A stretch of DNA of 64,000 nt from contig OZ237751.1 of assembly GCA_965178125.1 (NCBI GenBank), positions 62,001-126,000 on the forward strand, written 5' to 3'. The translations under genes were made by a program, and so were the position numbers. Source of the stretch: Bilabrum cf. latius. Its lineage: Eukaryota > Bigyra: Bicosoecida > Bigyra > Bicosoecida. This document shows, piece by piece, positions 25,706 to 37,400 of the stretch (positions are counted from its first letter, which is position 1; every line of letters starts with the position of its first letter). Below the pieces are notes generated by a model. That model was not told where the DNA came from. It saw only the letters and a list, made by a program, of their open reading frames with translations, and searched no databases.

Positions 25706-26311
25706 TCATCGTCTGTCTTCAATTGGTAGCTGCTTCGCCAGCAGCTCTACGAGGTACATATGCCTTCCCACGTGCTACTGCGGAGGCGCACAGGCCTCTT
25801 TCCATTCAGATTGATCGACTACCGCAACTTTCCAACCCTTCCTGCGAGCCTGTGCATGCTTCTCCAGTATCTCTTTCTTCAGCACCCTCGTATCAGGATA
25901 AAAGTCCTCTTCTACGGCTACTTCAAAGGCAAGAAACTTGTCTCGGAGTACAAAAGGCATAACAACACCCTCCGCTATCTCAAAATTTTCCTAGACCGGC
26001 CAATTGACCTTTCTGAATGTCTGTCGCAACCCGAGAGTAGTTACCATCCTAGGGTCAAACTGAGAGGCATACTCCACTGCCTGCCTGATCCTGAGCGCCC
26101 TCCTCTTCCTAAACTTCTTACGAACGGATTTTCTTACGCCAGCAGAGTTTGAACCGAATCTCACTGCCCCTGAGCAATCAGTCAAGGCAAACCCGACCGT
26201 CCTGCAATCAGGAGCACATGCCAGGGTCTCTCGCCCAAATAGCGGCGTAAATACCCTACTATACACCTATCTTGCAAAGAAACAGCGCTTGATATTACTG
26301 GATGCTCTCAT
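25706..26311 (-). CDS. Short RAP-domain protein, probably mitochondrial
   Basis: 201 residues from ATG 26309-26311 to TGA 25706-25708, with in-frame TAG codons such as 26267 and 25775 read as Gln. The N-terminus (MRASSNIKRCFFARQ) is basic with few acidic residues, like a mitochondrial presequence, followed by a basic stretch VRKSVRKKFRKRRALRIRQ. The second half fits a RAP domain: VLRDKFLAFEVAVEEDFYP, VLKKEILEKH, GWKVAVVDQSEW, then a terminal helix with HMYLVELLAKQL. RAP proteins generally act on organellar RNA or ribosome assembly. It is shorter than most family members. The match is by pattern only; a divergent mitoribosomal protein is the main alternative. Confidence 0.5.
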
Positions 26312-26432
26312 GATTTACAAAATGCTGATTTGGGGACGAACATTTAAAGTAGCGTGGTAATTCTCATATTAATTGTAATGTGTCAAATCTCATATCATCC
26401 TAGGTGCAATAACCCCTGATCATTGCTTGAAC

Positions 26433-29400
26433 ATGCAACGAATGGTTTCAATTCTGGCTTTCATTGTTTTATCGGTGCACATTGTTGCTGATTCATGCCT
26501 TGATTATGCAACTGATCTGCAGGTGTAGATGCGATCTGGCTCAGGAGTGTTTGTGGACTCTGCAACCCCTACGTTTGCGTTCCGCGTCGGTGGCACAGGT
26601 TTGAAAATGTCTCAAAACTTTCGAATAGTAGTGAATGAACAGCTATAGGGCGCTACAGTTTGGGACTCCGGATGGGTCACATCTAATTCTTCGGTCGTAC
26701 GGTATGGCACTGAGGGCGCGCCACCAACGCCGCTCAAGTCCTATTGGGCGTACACCTGGGGCGTTTAGATGAGTTCAAATGAGTGCACTGTAGTTTATTC
26801 TACGTTTTTTACTGGAATCCTGGCGTTGTCAGACGAAGCTGTGGCACGTGGCTGGGATGACGAGCTCGAATCTCAGTGGATCGGTGCCACGCAGTAGCTG
26901 CCCAAGAATGACTGCGCGTGCTATGAGTAGGACCCGCAGCCGCTGGTTCGCCGTAGAATAAACCATACCGAGGAACTAGGGGTGGAATCAGGCGATGAAA
27001 TAGCCTGGGCGAGCGTGCTGTACGTCGGGCTGGGATTCTCGAGACTGTTCATCAACGGCCAGAGGCCCATCCCAGCCGGGGGTGCCGTGCAGGCCCCGCA
27101 AGAGCTGGGCGGGCCATGGACCACCTATGCGAACCGCACGTACTACGAGGCAGTCGATGTGACGACTAGGCTGAGAGAGCTCGTGAGATACGGGGAGGAT
27201 ATCGTCATCGGGGTTGAGCTGGGCAAAGGGCAGTTCGACCCGCTGCCCATGCTGTTCTTCGGAAAGTTCGACTTCAGGAAGGCCCTCAGCATCGTAGGGC
27301 CTCCTACTTTGCGGCTGGCGCTGGTGGTCCGCCTAACCAACGGCACCCGGGTGGTGGTTTCATCGGAGAGTCGGTCGGGCAGGTGGACCGTGGGCAGGGG
27401 CGCCATCCTGAGGAATAACGTGTACCTGGGGGAACAGAAGGATATGCGGATCGAAGAATCGGACCAAGTGCAGTCCTGGATGGACCCTACCTTCAACCCG
27501 CCCACGCCCTGGCCCTCTGCGGTGAACTCGATCGCCGCCCCTCGATCTGGTGTGCTCCGCCTCGACTACATGCCCCCCCTGGCAGCGAGGCACATGCAGG
27601 ACGGTATCAAGGCGGTCCACGACATTGGAGGGGGCTCTTTTGTCGTAGAACTGCGCGAGGAGATAGCGGGCTGGCTGATGGTGGGCCCCGTGTCGCTACC
27701 CGCGGGCCACGTGCTCAACCTGACGTTCGCCGAGCTCGTCTTCAGCAACGGGTCCGTCAACACCGTCACCACGCTCGCGGGGGCTGTTGGTCGCTGGGAT
27801 GGTAACTTTGGCCAGTGTGCCGTAGTTCCAGCCATCCAGAGAGACACGGTGACGTTCCTGGGATATGAGAACGAGGCATACCAGCCCCAGTTCACCTACC
27901 ACGCCTTCAGATACGTGCAGATCGACAACTGGCCCACAGCTGCCGCTGGTCCCCCCTCTCTGCAGAATTTCTCGCCCGTGCAGCTGCTGGGCTGGACCAA
28001 CGGAGACGAGACTCCGTTCTCCGCGGCAGTTGCAGCGGGCCCCGTAACCTCATCCTCCTCCTCGTCATCCTCGCCAGCCGGTGGCGCCTCTCTGCTCTCC
28101 CGCATCGACGCGATGGCCCGCCGGTCCTTCCAGGCCAACTTCGTGCAGGGCATTCAGAGCGACTGCCCCGCGAGGGAGCGTCTTGGCTACGGCGGGGACG
28201 TGCTGGCCAGCGCAGGGGCGGGGCTCAGCATGTTCGATGCTGCGGCCTTCTACCGCAAGCGGGCGCAGGACTACGCGCAGTCGCAGATGCCCAACGGGGG
28301 CCTCCCTGAGACGGCGCCTTGGATTGGGATCAGTTCCTGTTCCCTGGGCGGGAACGCTGGCCCAGTGGAGTGGGGCGCGGCACTGGTGTGGCTGCAGGAC
28401 CTGCTGTGGCGGGCGGCCGGTGACATGGAGGTGCAGGAAGAGTACGTTGAGTAGGTCCACCGGTGGATTGGCCTGCTCGAGCGCACCGTGGACGCGCAGA
28501 CGGGCCTGCTTCACAGTTCGCTGGACTACTTCATCAGCGATGCGTCGGGGATGTGTTCCGGCAAGGGCACTGGTGCAGCCGTCGAGGGGACTGCCTTCCT
28601 GTACCAGCAGGCGCTGCTGGCCAGCAGGTCTGCCCGCCGGGTGGGCAACGATTCCTTGGTGCAGAAGTACGAGGCTATTGCCAGAAATGCAAAGGCAGCC
28701 TACCGACGGGCGTTCTGGGACAATAGCACGGGGCGCGCGGGGCAGGCCATCACGGGCGGCCGCGGCAACGTGAACGAGCAGCTCATCGCGATGGGCTTCG
28801 GACTGGCGGGCAACGGCAGCGAGCCGCTCCAGCCCGAGGCGCCCACCACGGCCGCCCTCTCCTTCCTCCGGGAACAATATGTCGCGGCGAATTTCTCCTT
28901 CAAGCCCGCGACGTTCGCCACGTGGCAGCTGATGCTGCAGGCGCCACTGTGGTCGAGCGGTGCGGGGGAAGCGTTGTACGGCTGGGTGTCTGACGACAGG
29001 TACCCGTCGTACGGCTACATGCTGGCGCACAACGCCTCCTCGATGTGGGAGCACTGGAACGCGCTGCAGGCGGAGATCTCTTAGAACCACGCGTGGCTGA
29101 ACTCGGTGGTTGAGTTCCTCAGAGGGCACGTGGCCGGACTGAGGCTGCATCCACAGTCGGTGGGCAGCGACTGGCTCGTCGTGGCCCCGCAGCCGTTCGG
29201 GTGGAGGCGACTCTCTGCCGAAGAGTCGTGGGGATTCGCCCCTGGGCATGACCCTCCCCCTGTGACGAGTGCGAACACCACTCGTAGGATCCAGGGTATG
29301 CAGGCCGGGGTCAGCTGGGCCATCTTGGACGCTGGGGGCGAGGCACTAGGGGAGGGACTGGGCAGCGATGAGGCACGTGCCGCCGGGCGCACGGTGCAGC

Positions 29401-29621
29401 TGAATGTGTCGGCACAGGGCAACACCCGGCTGACGGTGCGGGTGCCGCTGTGCAGGGCGGATGCTGGCGATGCGGACCAGGTCGCGGCTTCTTGCTTGCC
29501 GGGAGTCAAGGGGCGATACGAGCAGCTTCCCACTCCGGCGGCGGTATTCGATGTTCAGGGATTCCACGAGTGCAAGCTCTCAGGTCCCTGGATTTGCGAG
29601 CCGGCAACAACCACGTCGTAA
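26433..29621 (+). CDS. Secreted GH78 alpha-L-rhamnosidase
   Basis: 1062 residues from ATG 26433 to TAA 29619-29621, with seven sense TAGs. The start gives a clear signal peptide (MQRMVSILAFIVLSVHIVADS). The N-terminal beta domains carry the family pattern TVWDSGWV, YWAYTWGV and WIGA, then LYVGLGFSRLFINGQRP. The alpha/alpha barrel begins near residue 530 with SDCPARERLGYGGD, holding Asp 577, Glu 582 and Asp 589 in the place of the family's DCPxREKLGWTGD catalytic motif. The C-terminus shows NHAWLNSVVEFLRGHVAGL and VVAPQPFGW, the usual end of the barrel and beta domain; the residue before NH, variable in the family, is TAG here. The enzyme removes terminal alpha-L-rhamnose from plant or algal glycans. 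It lies directly upstream of another secreted glycosidase. Confidence 0.88.
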
Positions 29622-29728
29622 AGATCCGAACTGCGCGGCGACGGCGATTGCGGAACTGAAGCATACCTTTTCCTCTCGAAAGTATTACATTATTTCCGAA
29701 CACAAGAATTGCCTGAGAGAGTGTTTTG

Positions 29729-32290
29729 ATGCTGACAGGAAACGGAGTGCTGCTGCTCAGTAGCATTGCTGCATGCGGGGCTCTGCCAAGCACCACGATC
29801 AAAGTTGCACTGGATGCCATTGGTATCACGCGGCTCGTCACCATAGAGTCCTCGCCTCTTTTGCACCCGAAAGCTATCGAGCAGGGCACTGCACTACAGT
29901 TTAACGTATCAACTAGCAGCGCGTTGACCAGCGCGGCGCATGATAGGCTGACTCGGCCAGATGGCACGGATGCAGCGCTCTGTCTGATTGACGGGCACGA
30001 GGTCGAAGCTCGCCCAACTTGCACCTCAAGCAGCACCAGTTAGGACGGGACACGGCTTGTATGCTCTTGCCCTATCCCTGTTCAAGCGCTCACGCCGGGG
30101 CACCACGTCCTGGCATCCTACACCCAGATTGATGCAGTCGTTGCATCATCGCCGGCTCTTCAGGTTCGTGTGTCTGCAGAAGGCTGGAGCAGGGGTCCTT
30201 CTGTGACAACTCGGCCACAAGGTCTGAGGCAGAACGGTTTCAAAGCTGGTGTGTACTACACGACGTACCTGAATCCGATCGCTCAGGCGCTTCAGAACAT
30301 CTCTGCAGCCGCCAAGAAGAGGGGCACCCAGACCGCCCTGAGCATCGAGGACATCTTGCGGTCGGACAAATACACCATCGGTGGTTTCAAAGAGGAGTGG
30401 TTTCAGGCGAAGGACTCCCCCGTGTACGGTCCCCTGCATGGGGCGAGCAACCACACCATGTACCAGCACGAGCCGCAGCTGGGCTACTACTGCCTCTACC
30501 GCCGCCGCGCCTGGAAGAACGAACGGGGGTGGATGCCAGACTGCCCGGATATCCCCAAGGTGCTCGCCCAGCACTCCCGGTGGATGCGGGCTGCTGGCCT
30601 CGAGTACGCTGTGCAGGACGGGACCAACTGGGGCGCCTGGCCCTCGAGCGCCAGCGACGTGTACCAGCTCCGGTCAGCCGAGGTGGTGGCGGAGGAGTGG
30701 GCCGCGCTGAGGCAGCAGGGTGAGATCTCGCCGGACTGGGGCATCTGGAACGCCTTGAACGGCAACTGGTCCCTGTGGCAGCAGTATCTGAACAACATCT
30801 ACAACAACGAGACGTTCGAGGCAGTCAAGCTCGTGCACAGGGACAGGCGAGGGAACAAGGTGTTCTGGGTGGTGAACGCCGACCGTAGGCCCAAGCCCAT
30901 CTCGATCTTTGGCAGCCACGGCTCCATCAAGGATGCGAGTGCCGGCAGCGACGAGCCCAATGGCGTGCAGGACGACAAGAACCTGCTCATGAACGCGACG
31001 AGCGTGTTCGCGCTAGCAAGCAACGGGGGTAGAAAGGACGTCACCGTGCAATTTGCGTGGCAGGACACGCCCCTGCCTCCATTCTGGCAGAACAGAACCG
31101 GCGCGGGGACTCGCTCGTGGGCATACCTCGGCCAGTGCCAGGACTAGGACGTGCTGCCTGGGGTGCCCTGCCAGAACCCGGTGATCAACGACACCGCGCT
31201 CGGGTCTGTGCTCGTCGTGAACTCGAACAACGCGCTGGATTCACTGCCCTTTGGTGCCTCGGGTAAGCGACACGGCCTAGTCATGAAGAAACAGTTCGCC
31301 ACGGCGTTCCGTACACCGGTGGACTACATCTTTCTGCCCTCCTGGAACGAGTACCCCGTCGCTGGCCAGAGCAAGCCGTGGAACATCCAATCGCCCTACC
31401 TGGCGGCCCTGGGCCTCAAGCTAGACGACACCGCTCGCGCCGCCATCTATGTGGACGGTTGGGGCGAGGCCAAGAGCCGGACGATCGAGCCCTCGGTGGA
31501 CGACGACGGGCTCTACCTGGATGTGCTGGCTTCGTGCCTTAGAGTGGCCAGACTGGCCGAGGCAGGGGAACACTGGAGGCGGGCCATCGTCGGCGACGGT
31601 GTGGCGAGTGACAAGTGCAGCGTGGCAGGCGAGGTCTGCTGCCAGCGGTCCGACCCTGAGTACCTGTCGCTGGTGTGGTCCATGCAGCTGCACCCGCCGT
31701 CCACCGGCGAGCCCAGCCGCCGCGTGCAGGCCGCCGCGCTGACCGGGCGCCCCCAGGAGGTGCAGGCGCTGGAGCGGCTGCCCGGCTGGGAGCAGGTATG
31801 CTCTCCGTACGGCAGCTACGGTGGAGTGTGCACGAACAATAGCGTGCTGTGGAACGAGCCCTACTTCCAGGGTGTCCGGGGCCCGTTCATGCTGCTGAGC
31901 AACATGACCGAGCCAGAGAACATTCCCTTCGAGACCGTGGGGATCGTGAGGTGCTCTGCCCCCGCCTCGTCTTCATCGTAGTCATTGCCGTCTTCAATTT
32001 TTAGCGACACCGCGTTCAGCTTCGGGATCGAAGGAGCCGAGGGCCCCATGGGCTGCGGGGCCGGGTACAGCGAGACCGACTACCTGCTCGGGTATGCCGC
32101 CTTGGACAGGGGCGCGGGGTCCAAGATGCCAAGAGAAATGAGGAAGTGCCAGGCGGCCAGTGGGCGGGGGTAGGTTGACGAGTCGAGGCTCGGGGATAGG
32201 GGTGTGCCGCTGCCTGCGTACTATCACACGCTGGATGCCGCATGCCAGGGTGGGGACCAGAAGATTGGCACGCTTGGGTTCGTGTTCTGA
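29729..32290 (+). CDS. Secreted GH99/GH71-like glycoside hydrolase
   Basis: 853 residues from ATG 29729 to TGA 32288-32290 with four sense TAGs. An N-terminal signal peptide (MLTGNGVLLLSSIAACGALP) is followed by a small cysteine-containing domain (to about 30230), then a probable barrel: FKAGVYYTTYLNP, LGYYCLYRRRAW, VLAQHSRWMRAAGLEYAVQDG, VDYIFLPSWNEYPV, YVDGWGEAKSRTIEPS and GLYLDVLASCLRVARL. The order of a WNE motif and a distal IEPS motif is what GH99/GH71-like barrels show, with acidic residues near the ends of strands. The C-terminus is Cys-rich. Substrate unknown. It follows the GH78 gene on the same strand after 107 bases, so the two may act on the same polysaccharide. The family call is by motif style only. 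Confidence 0.5.
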
Positions 32291-32532
32291 TACAGGACTC
32301 TGCGACAACAATTTTAGCCGAGTATATACGCGGCGCAGCGAGACGTCAATGCATAATCAAACGGGCCCTCAATCCCGTTCGGAGCAAAAACAAATCCAAA
32401 CGGAAAGAGATGATTCCCCCTTTGCTGCCGCATTCCTACAGCGATGTAGGTTCGTGTTTTGCTGCGTGATACCCACGATCTTGTTCTTGCGGTAAGGCGT
32501 TGCATGTATCGTATGGTAAATCGTGCAAAAAT

Positions 32533-34338
32533 ATGCTGCGCCTGGATATACGAATCACTCATTTTACTCTCGAGCGATCTCCGCAGAGCGATCACGAACG
32601 CATTCACGTAGCTGCATTGAAGGTTGGCTCTGCATTGGATTCTGCTGGAGTTCGTCCAGGGATGCAGCTTCTTGCTATCGGCCCCCAACGAGTCGTCGGG
32701 AAGCTGTCCGCTTTGGAAGCCCAGGCCGTGCTGGGTCATTTAAGGACAATGAAGCCCAGTTCAAGCATCACTATTGAGTTTGCTCAGTCTAGCTCAGATA
32801 GCTACGTCGCTGCTCACAACGAACTGGGCAGAGCGAAGCCAATAAAGTCTGCGGTATAGCGATCCCTTCCGCAGGGCTCACCGCCGCCCTCGGGCCGCCA
32901 GGCACGAACGCAGTCGCCCCCGAAGTATGTGTAGCCCCACCATAGATCCAAATTCGGCCCACCTATCGGGGCACGTGGTCCATTTCACCGGCCAGCTGCC
33001 ACGCTTGCGCATCCCGCTGGCCCGGGATAGGGCCACCGCGCCGGCTCGGCGATGCCTCCCTCGGCCTCCAGCGTGCCGGCGATGGGCGGGAGAGACAGGG
33101 AGCGGCGAGAGATGCAGGGGGGTGCACCTGCGTCAGCACACGGATACCACTGGAACCAGGACAGTGCATCCCATGGCCATGCCAGTGGGGGGGGGTGGAG
33201 GAGGAGCCGAGCCAGCTCTTGGGCTCGGGACAATCTCCTCGATGCACGTCCTGACAGGGCTGGACCATCATCTAGCTTTAGAGGAACCCTGTCACCGGGT
33301 GGGGCAAGTACTATGCTTGCGTCTGGGCGTGCCCTCGCACCCGCAATCACTCCAGCAGACAGTGGCCAAGGCGGCTCTACTGCTGGCGCCGTTGCTGTGC
33401 CAGCGCACTCCGGTGGCAGTGGCCGCCACAACGGGTACCCCCATCATGGGGAGTACAGCCAACCCCTCCCCTCGAGTACGGCTGGGCTGCAGGGTCCCAT
33501 CATGTCAACGCCGGCACAGCCCCCGCAACTGCCTGCAGCGGTCCGCTCAGCCAACCATGCAAGTCATGCAAGCCATTCATCGCGCTCGCAGACTGCTGCG
33601 CTTGCTGGCAGCAGCACAGACGCCATGCATCGAGTCCCCCAGAGCACGGCCTCAGCGGCTCGTGCACCACACGGGTCCAACGCCGATGTCCCTCGCTCAC
33701 ACCGCGGAGGGGCAGGGCGCGACACTAGCACGCAGGCAAGTCGATTTGGCGGTGCATCGGGCGGCTGGGTGGAGCGCCCTACGCAATCGCAATCGCAATG
33801 GCACGCCACTGGAAGCATGGACTCGCGCCCCAGCTCCGGCACGCAGAGGGCCTTGATTGTGGGCAGTCTGACCGGCAGCGGGTGGGCCCGGCGGCACAGG
33901 GGACCCCTCGCTGGGGAGCTCTCGTTTGTCCACGGTAGGCAGGGGGGTGTTTCTCTGCCGGCCCCCTAGCCCTCTCTGGCTCTCGCTGCCCCCAGGTCGG
34001 GGATTGAGGCCTCCTCTCCTCCCCGCGCTGAGGGTCCTTCCCCACACAGGGGGGCCTCGGAGCTGGAGAGCGAGCATGGGTGGGGCCGGGACCCAGGCAG
34101 GAAAGGAAACACCCCACGCCGAAGGCTGGCCTTCTCCGACCTGCAGCCCAGGCGGGCGTCAGCGCATTGGAATTCGCCGGGGGGGCAGAGGCCGTCTGGC
34201 GTGGCCAGCAGCGTCGGGGTCGCCCCAAGCAGAGGAGAATTAGCTGGAAGTGCCGCGCGTGGGGGCTCTGCAGCGCACGTTCGTCGGCAATCAGGCCCAG
34301 ACGAGCGGCATTGGAGGATCCGGGAGCTGTTCGGTTGA
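32533..34338 (+). CDS. PDZ-domain protein with long disordered C-terminus
   Basis: 601 residues, ATG 32533 to TGA 34336-34338, with at least four sense TAGs. The first 95 residues fit a PDZ fold: FTLERSPQSD, IHVAALKVGSALDSAGVRPGM, LLAIGPQRVVG, and a final strand SITIEF. The carboxylate-binding loop is not the canonical GLGF. The remaining 500 residues are rich in Ser, Ala, Gly, Arg, Pro and His without a recognisable fold and are probably disordered. PDZ domains bind C-terminal peptides; no partner can be inferred. The only other ORFs across the tail are GC-rich shadows. Confidence 0.6.
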
Positions 34339-34482
34339 TCCCCTGATCGAACGACCTTGCACGCGGTACGAGTACTTTTGGTCTTGCGTTTTTGAGTGGT
34401 GTGCAAGCGTAGCAACATAATGTGGTTATTCGTGTTTCAATTCAGTTCTAGCCAACATGCTTCCAGGCATCTCTCGCTAGAT

Positions 34483-37400
34483 TCACCGGTGCCTGTGGCC
34501 CGTCCCTCCTGAGTCGTCCGTTGCCTCGCTCAGGCTCGGAGCTCGAGGGGCCTGCGGGGCCCGCATCAGCGTCTCCTGCGCCCTCCTCAGCGCCTCCGCC
34601 ATTCGAGGGGAGGGCAGGGGCGCCGATTGGCCCGCTTGCACCTCGTCCACCCGCGTGTCGCGCGCAGCTCGTGGCCCTGCCTCGGCCCTGGACCACGCGT
34701 CGTCGTCCCTGGGCGCCTGCAGTCCGCCGAAGGCTGCTTCCAGCTGGGCGCGGCGTGCTGCAGTGCGATGCTCCCACTCGCTGCTACTAGCCCCGGTTGC
34801 AGGCTTGAACCCACCCTCCTCCACGCGTCCACCAGACCCGTGCCCAGCCATGCGATCCGCCTTCCAATCGTCCACCGCGGGCTCGTAGGCACCTGGGAGC
34901 CGAGAGGCAGCGTCCGCCGTGGCCTCGTGCACGATCCCTCTGGCCCTGCGCTCGGCTTGTTCCCTGGCCTCCCCCCTGCCGCCGCGATGGCCAGCCCCAG
35001 CCCCAGCCACGGAACCACCACCCATGCCGCTCCTGTCGATCTCGGCAGGCAGCCGCGGCGGAGACACGGCCGGCGAGAACGAGGCGCCGTCGATGACGAG
35101 GCCCTGCCCGCCCGACGGCTTGCGGCCCCGCGCGCTCCCCGGGCCCCCCGGTTCCGCCTCTCGTCCCAGGCCCAGCCCCACGGCAGATGCCTCCGTCTCC
35201 TCTGCCTCCCGCACGGCTGCTGCGACCTCATCCCAGCTGATAGGAAACGCAGACTGCCGGTGGGGTGCACTGCGCTGCGGTGACCCGGGATCCAGGCCTA
35301 CCCTCCCCGCCGGGTCGGGCGAGAAGGTGAAGTGCTGCGGTGAGGAAGCAGAAGCAGGGCCCCTGTCCCTGCGCCCGCGCCCACCTGGTGACGACCCATG
35401 CACCGCGTCCGGGTCCGGGTCAGGACTGAAGTGCGCACCGGGCATCTAAGGCGACTGCTACCTGAGAGACTGCTGCTGGTAACGGTGCTGCTGCTAGCCG
35501 TCGCCCCCCACGGAGGGGTACAGGTCGGCCCCCTGTCCCCTAGGCTCCCCGCCGTACCCGTACCCTCCCTCGTCTCCATACTGGTGCTGGCCACCGTCCT
35601 GGTCTCGCCCTCCGGTTGCCGGCTCAAAGTCGCCCATGCGTCCCCTGCCATCCTCACCCACTCCGCCTGAGCCTCTCCCGCGGTACGCCCGATCGTCCAT
35701 GGGCATGGGTCGCGCAGACCCTGGGGCAAACCCCCCCGCATCACCATGCCGTGCACCAGGACTGCGCCTCGCGTCCTCAGGAAAATCGTGCAGCCCCTGC
35801 CGCCGCTCCTCAACGGCACCCACCCCCATTCCCATTCCCATTCCCATACCACCCTGGCCGCCAGGCAAGACGCCGCCCGCCCGCCAGTCCTCGGCATACT
35901 CCGCCCGCCACTCCATCGCTCCCGTGCGGGGATCGTATCGGGGCTCCCCTCCGTCATAATCATCCTCAGGACCGGCTGCGGGGGCCTGGGACCGCAGCCC
36001 CTGCGCCCAGTCGCGCTTGCCCTCTTCTGCGCCCCTGTCCCTGCCGCGACTGGCCCGCCTGCTGCCGCCGCCGCCTCTGCCCCCGCTCGCAGCCCGCGCG
36101 CCCTTGCTGGCCCCGTCACCGTTCACCACAAAGTCGTCGGACCGGAGATCAGCGCGGCCCCGGCGCCGCCGCTGAGCCGCCTTGGCAGCTGCCGCCCCGG
36201 TATCGCCCCCCGCTGGCCCGCCCCTGCGCCTGGCCCTCGGCGGCCGCTCCAGCTCCGGGGCGGCATCTCCATCCCACTGAGCCCCCGGCTCCAGCACGCG
36301 CACGGACCCGCCCGGGGTCACCACCGCCTGCACCTTGCGCTGCACCTCCACGCGCCCCCGGCCGCGAGCGGGCGTCTCCGCACCGCGCCCGCCCTGCCCC
36401 GCTCCCGCGGCCCCGTCCAGCCGAGTCGATGTCTTGGGCTTGACGTGGGACCAGTCCACCTTCTGGGGCTTCACCCTCGCGGACTTGCGCTTCAGGAACT
36501 TGCCGCCCTTCGAGCCCTGCCCTGCCCCCGATCCACCGGTAGACTAGCCATACCCGCTGCTCCGCACGCCATGGGCCCCTTTGCCCTCGCCCTCGCCGTC
36601 ATCTGCCCCTTCGCTCTGACCCGCTGCTCCCTCCTTGGCCCGCCGCAAGGCACTCTCCTCGCTCTCGCCGTCGGGGGGCAGCAGCCGCACCCGTACCCGC
36701 ACCTCCCCGCGCCCGGGCACCCACTCGTCCGTGCCCTCCCGCGGCTTCCACAGGGGCAGCCACACGGCTGGGGCACTGGGCTCTGCCAGCGCGAACAGGT
36801 CGGCCGGGTCAAGCCCCGCCAGTGTTCCCTCCCTCACGTCCTCCCGCTCCAGCAGTGGCGCGAGTGGATCCCGGGGCGGGGGAGGCGGAGGCCCCCTCTC
36901 CTTCTGCCACTCCTCGGGGTCCACGCGAGCCGCAGCCGCACCGCGCAGCCGCCCCGCCGCCCCCGGGCCCGCTTCATTGGCCTCTTTCGCCCGAGCCGCC
37001 TCCTGCTCCTGCTCGTCCTGCTCCAGGGGCCTCCAGCGCTAGGGACACAGCACGGGCACGGGCAGCCTCACGCCCCCGAGCAGCGGCTCCTTGGCGTACC
37101 TGTCCTCATCCCGAAGGTGCACCCGCAGCTCCATCCCTTCAAAGGCTGGCCAAGCGCCCACTGGCAGCGGAGGCCACTGGACGTCGCCCTGTTCCTGTCT
37201 CTGGTCTGGTTGGCCTTGCTCCTCGAGTCCTTCCGTGGACGGTGCCTCGGCCGCACTCGAAGCCGCCCGACCCTCGCCTCCGCCCTCCTGCGCCGCCACC
37301 GCCACCGACACCGACACCCTCTCGCCCCTGGCCTTGCATCGGGCCGCCGCCTCCTTCCAGCCGAGGTGCACTGCTCGAAGGGGCAGCGCGAACACGAACC

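Noticed and set aside
1-29621. Bacterial origin or contamination suggested by GH42 and GH78
   Set aside because: The genes share the TAG-sense code with intron-bearing eukaryotic neighbours, including POLQ and a LINE, on one contiguous sequence.
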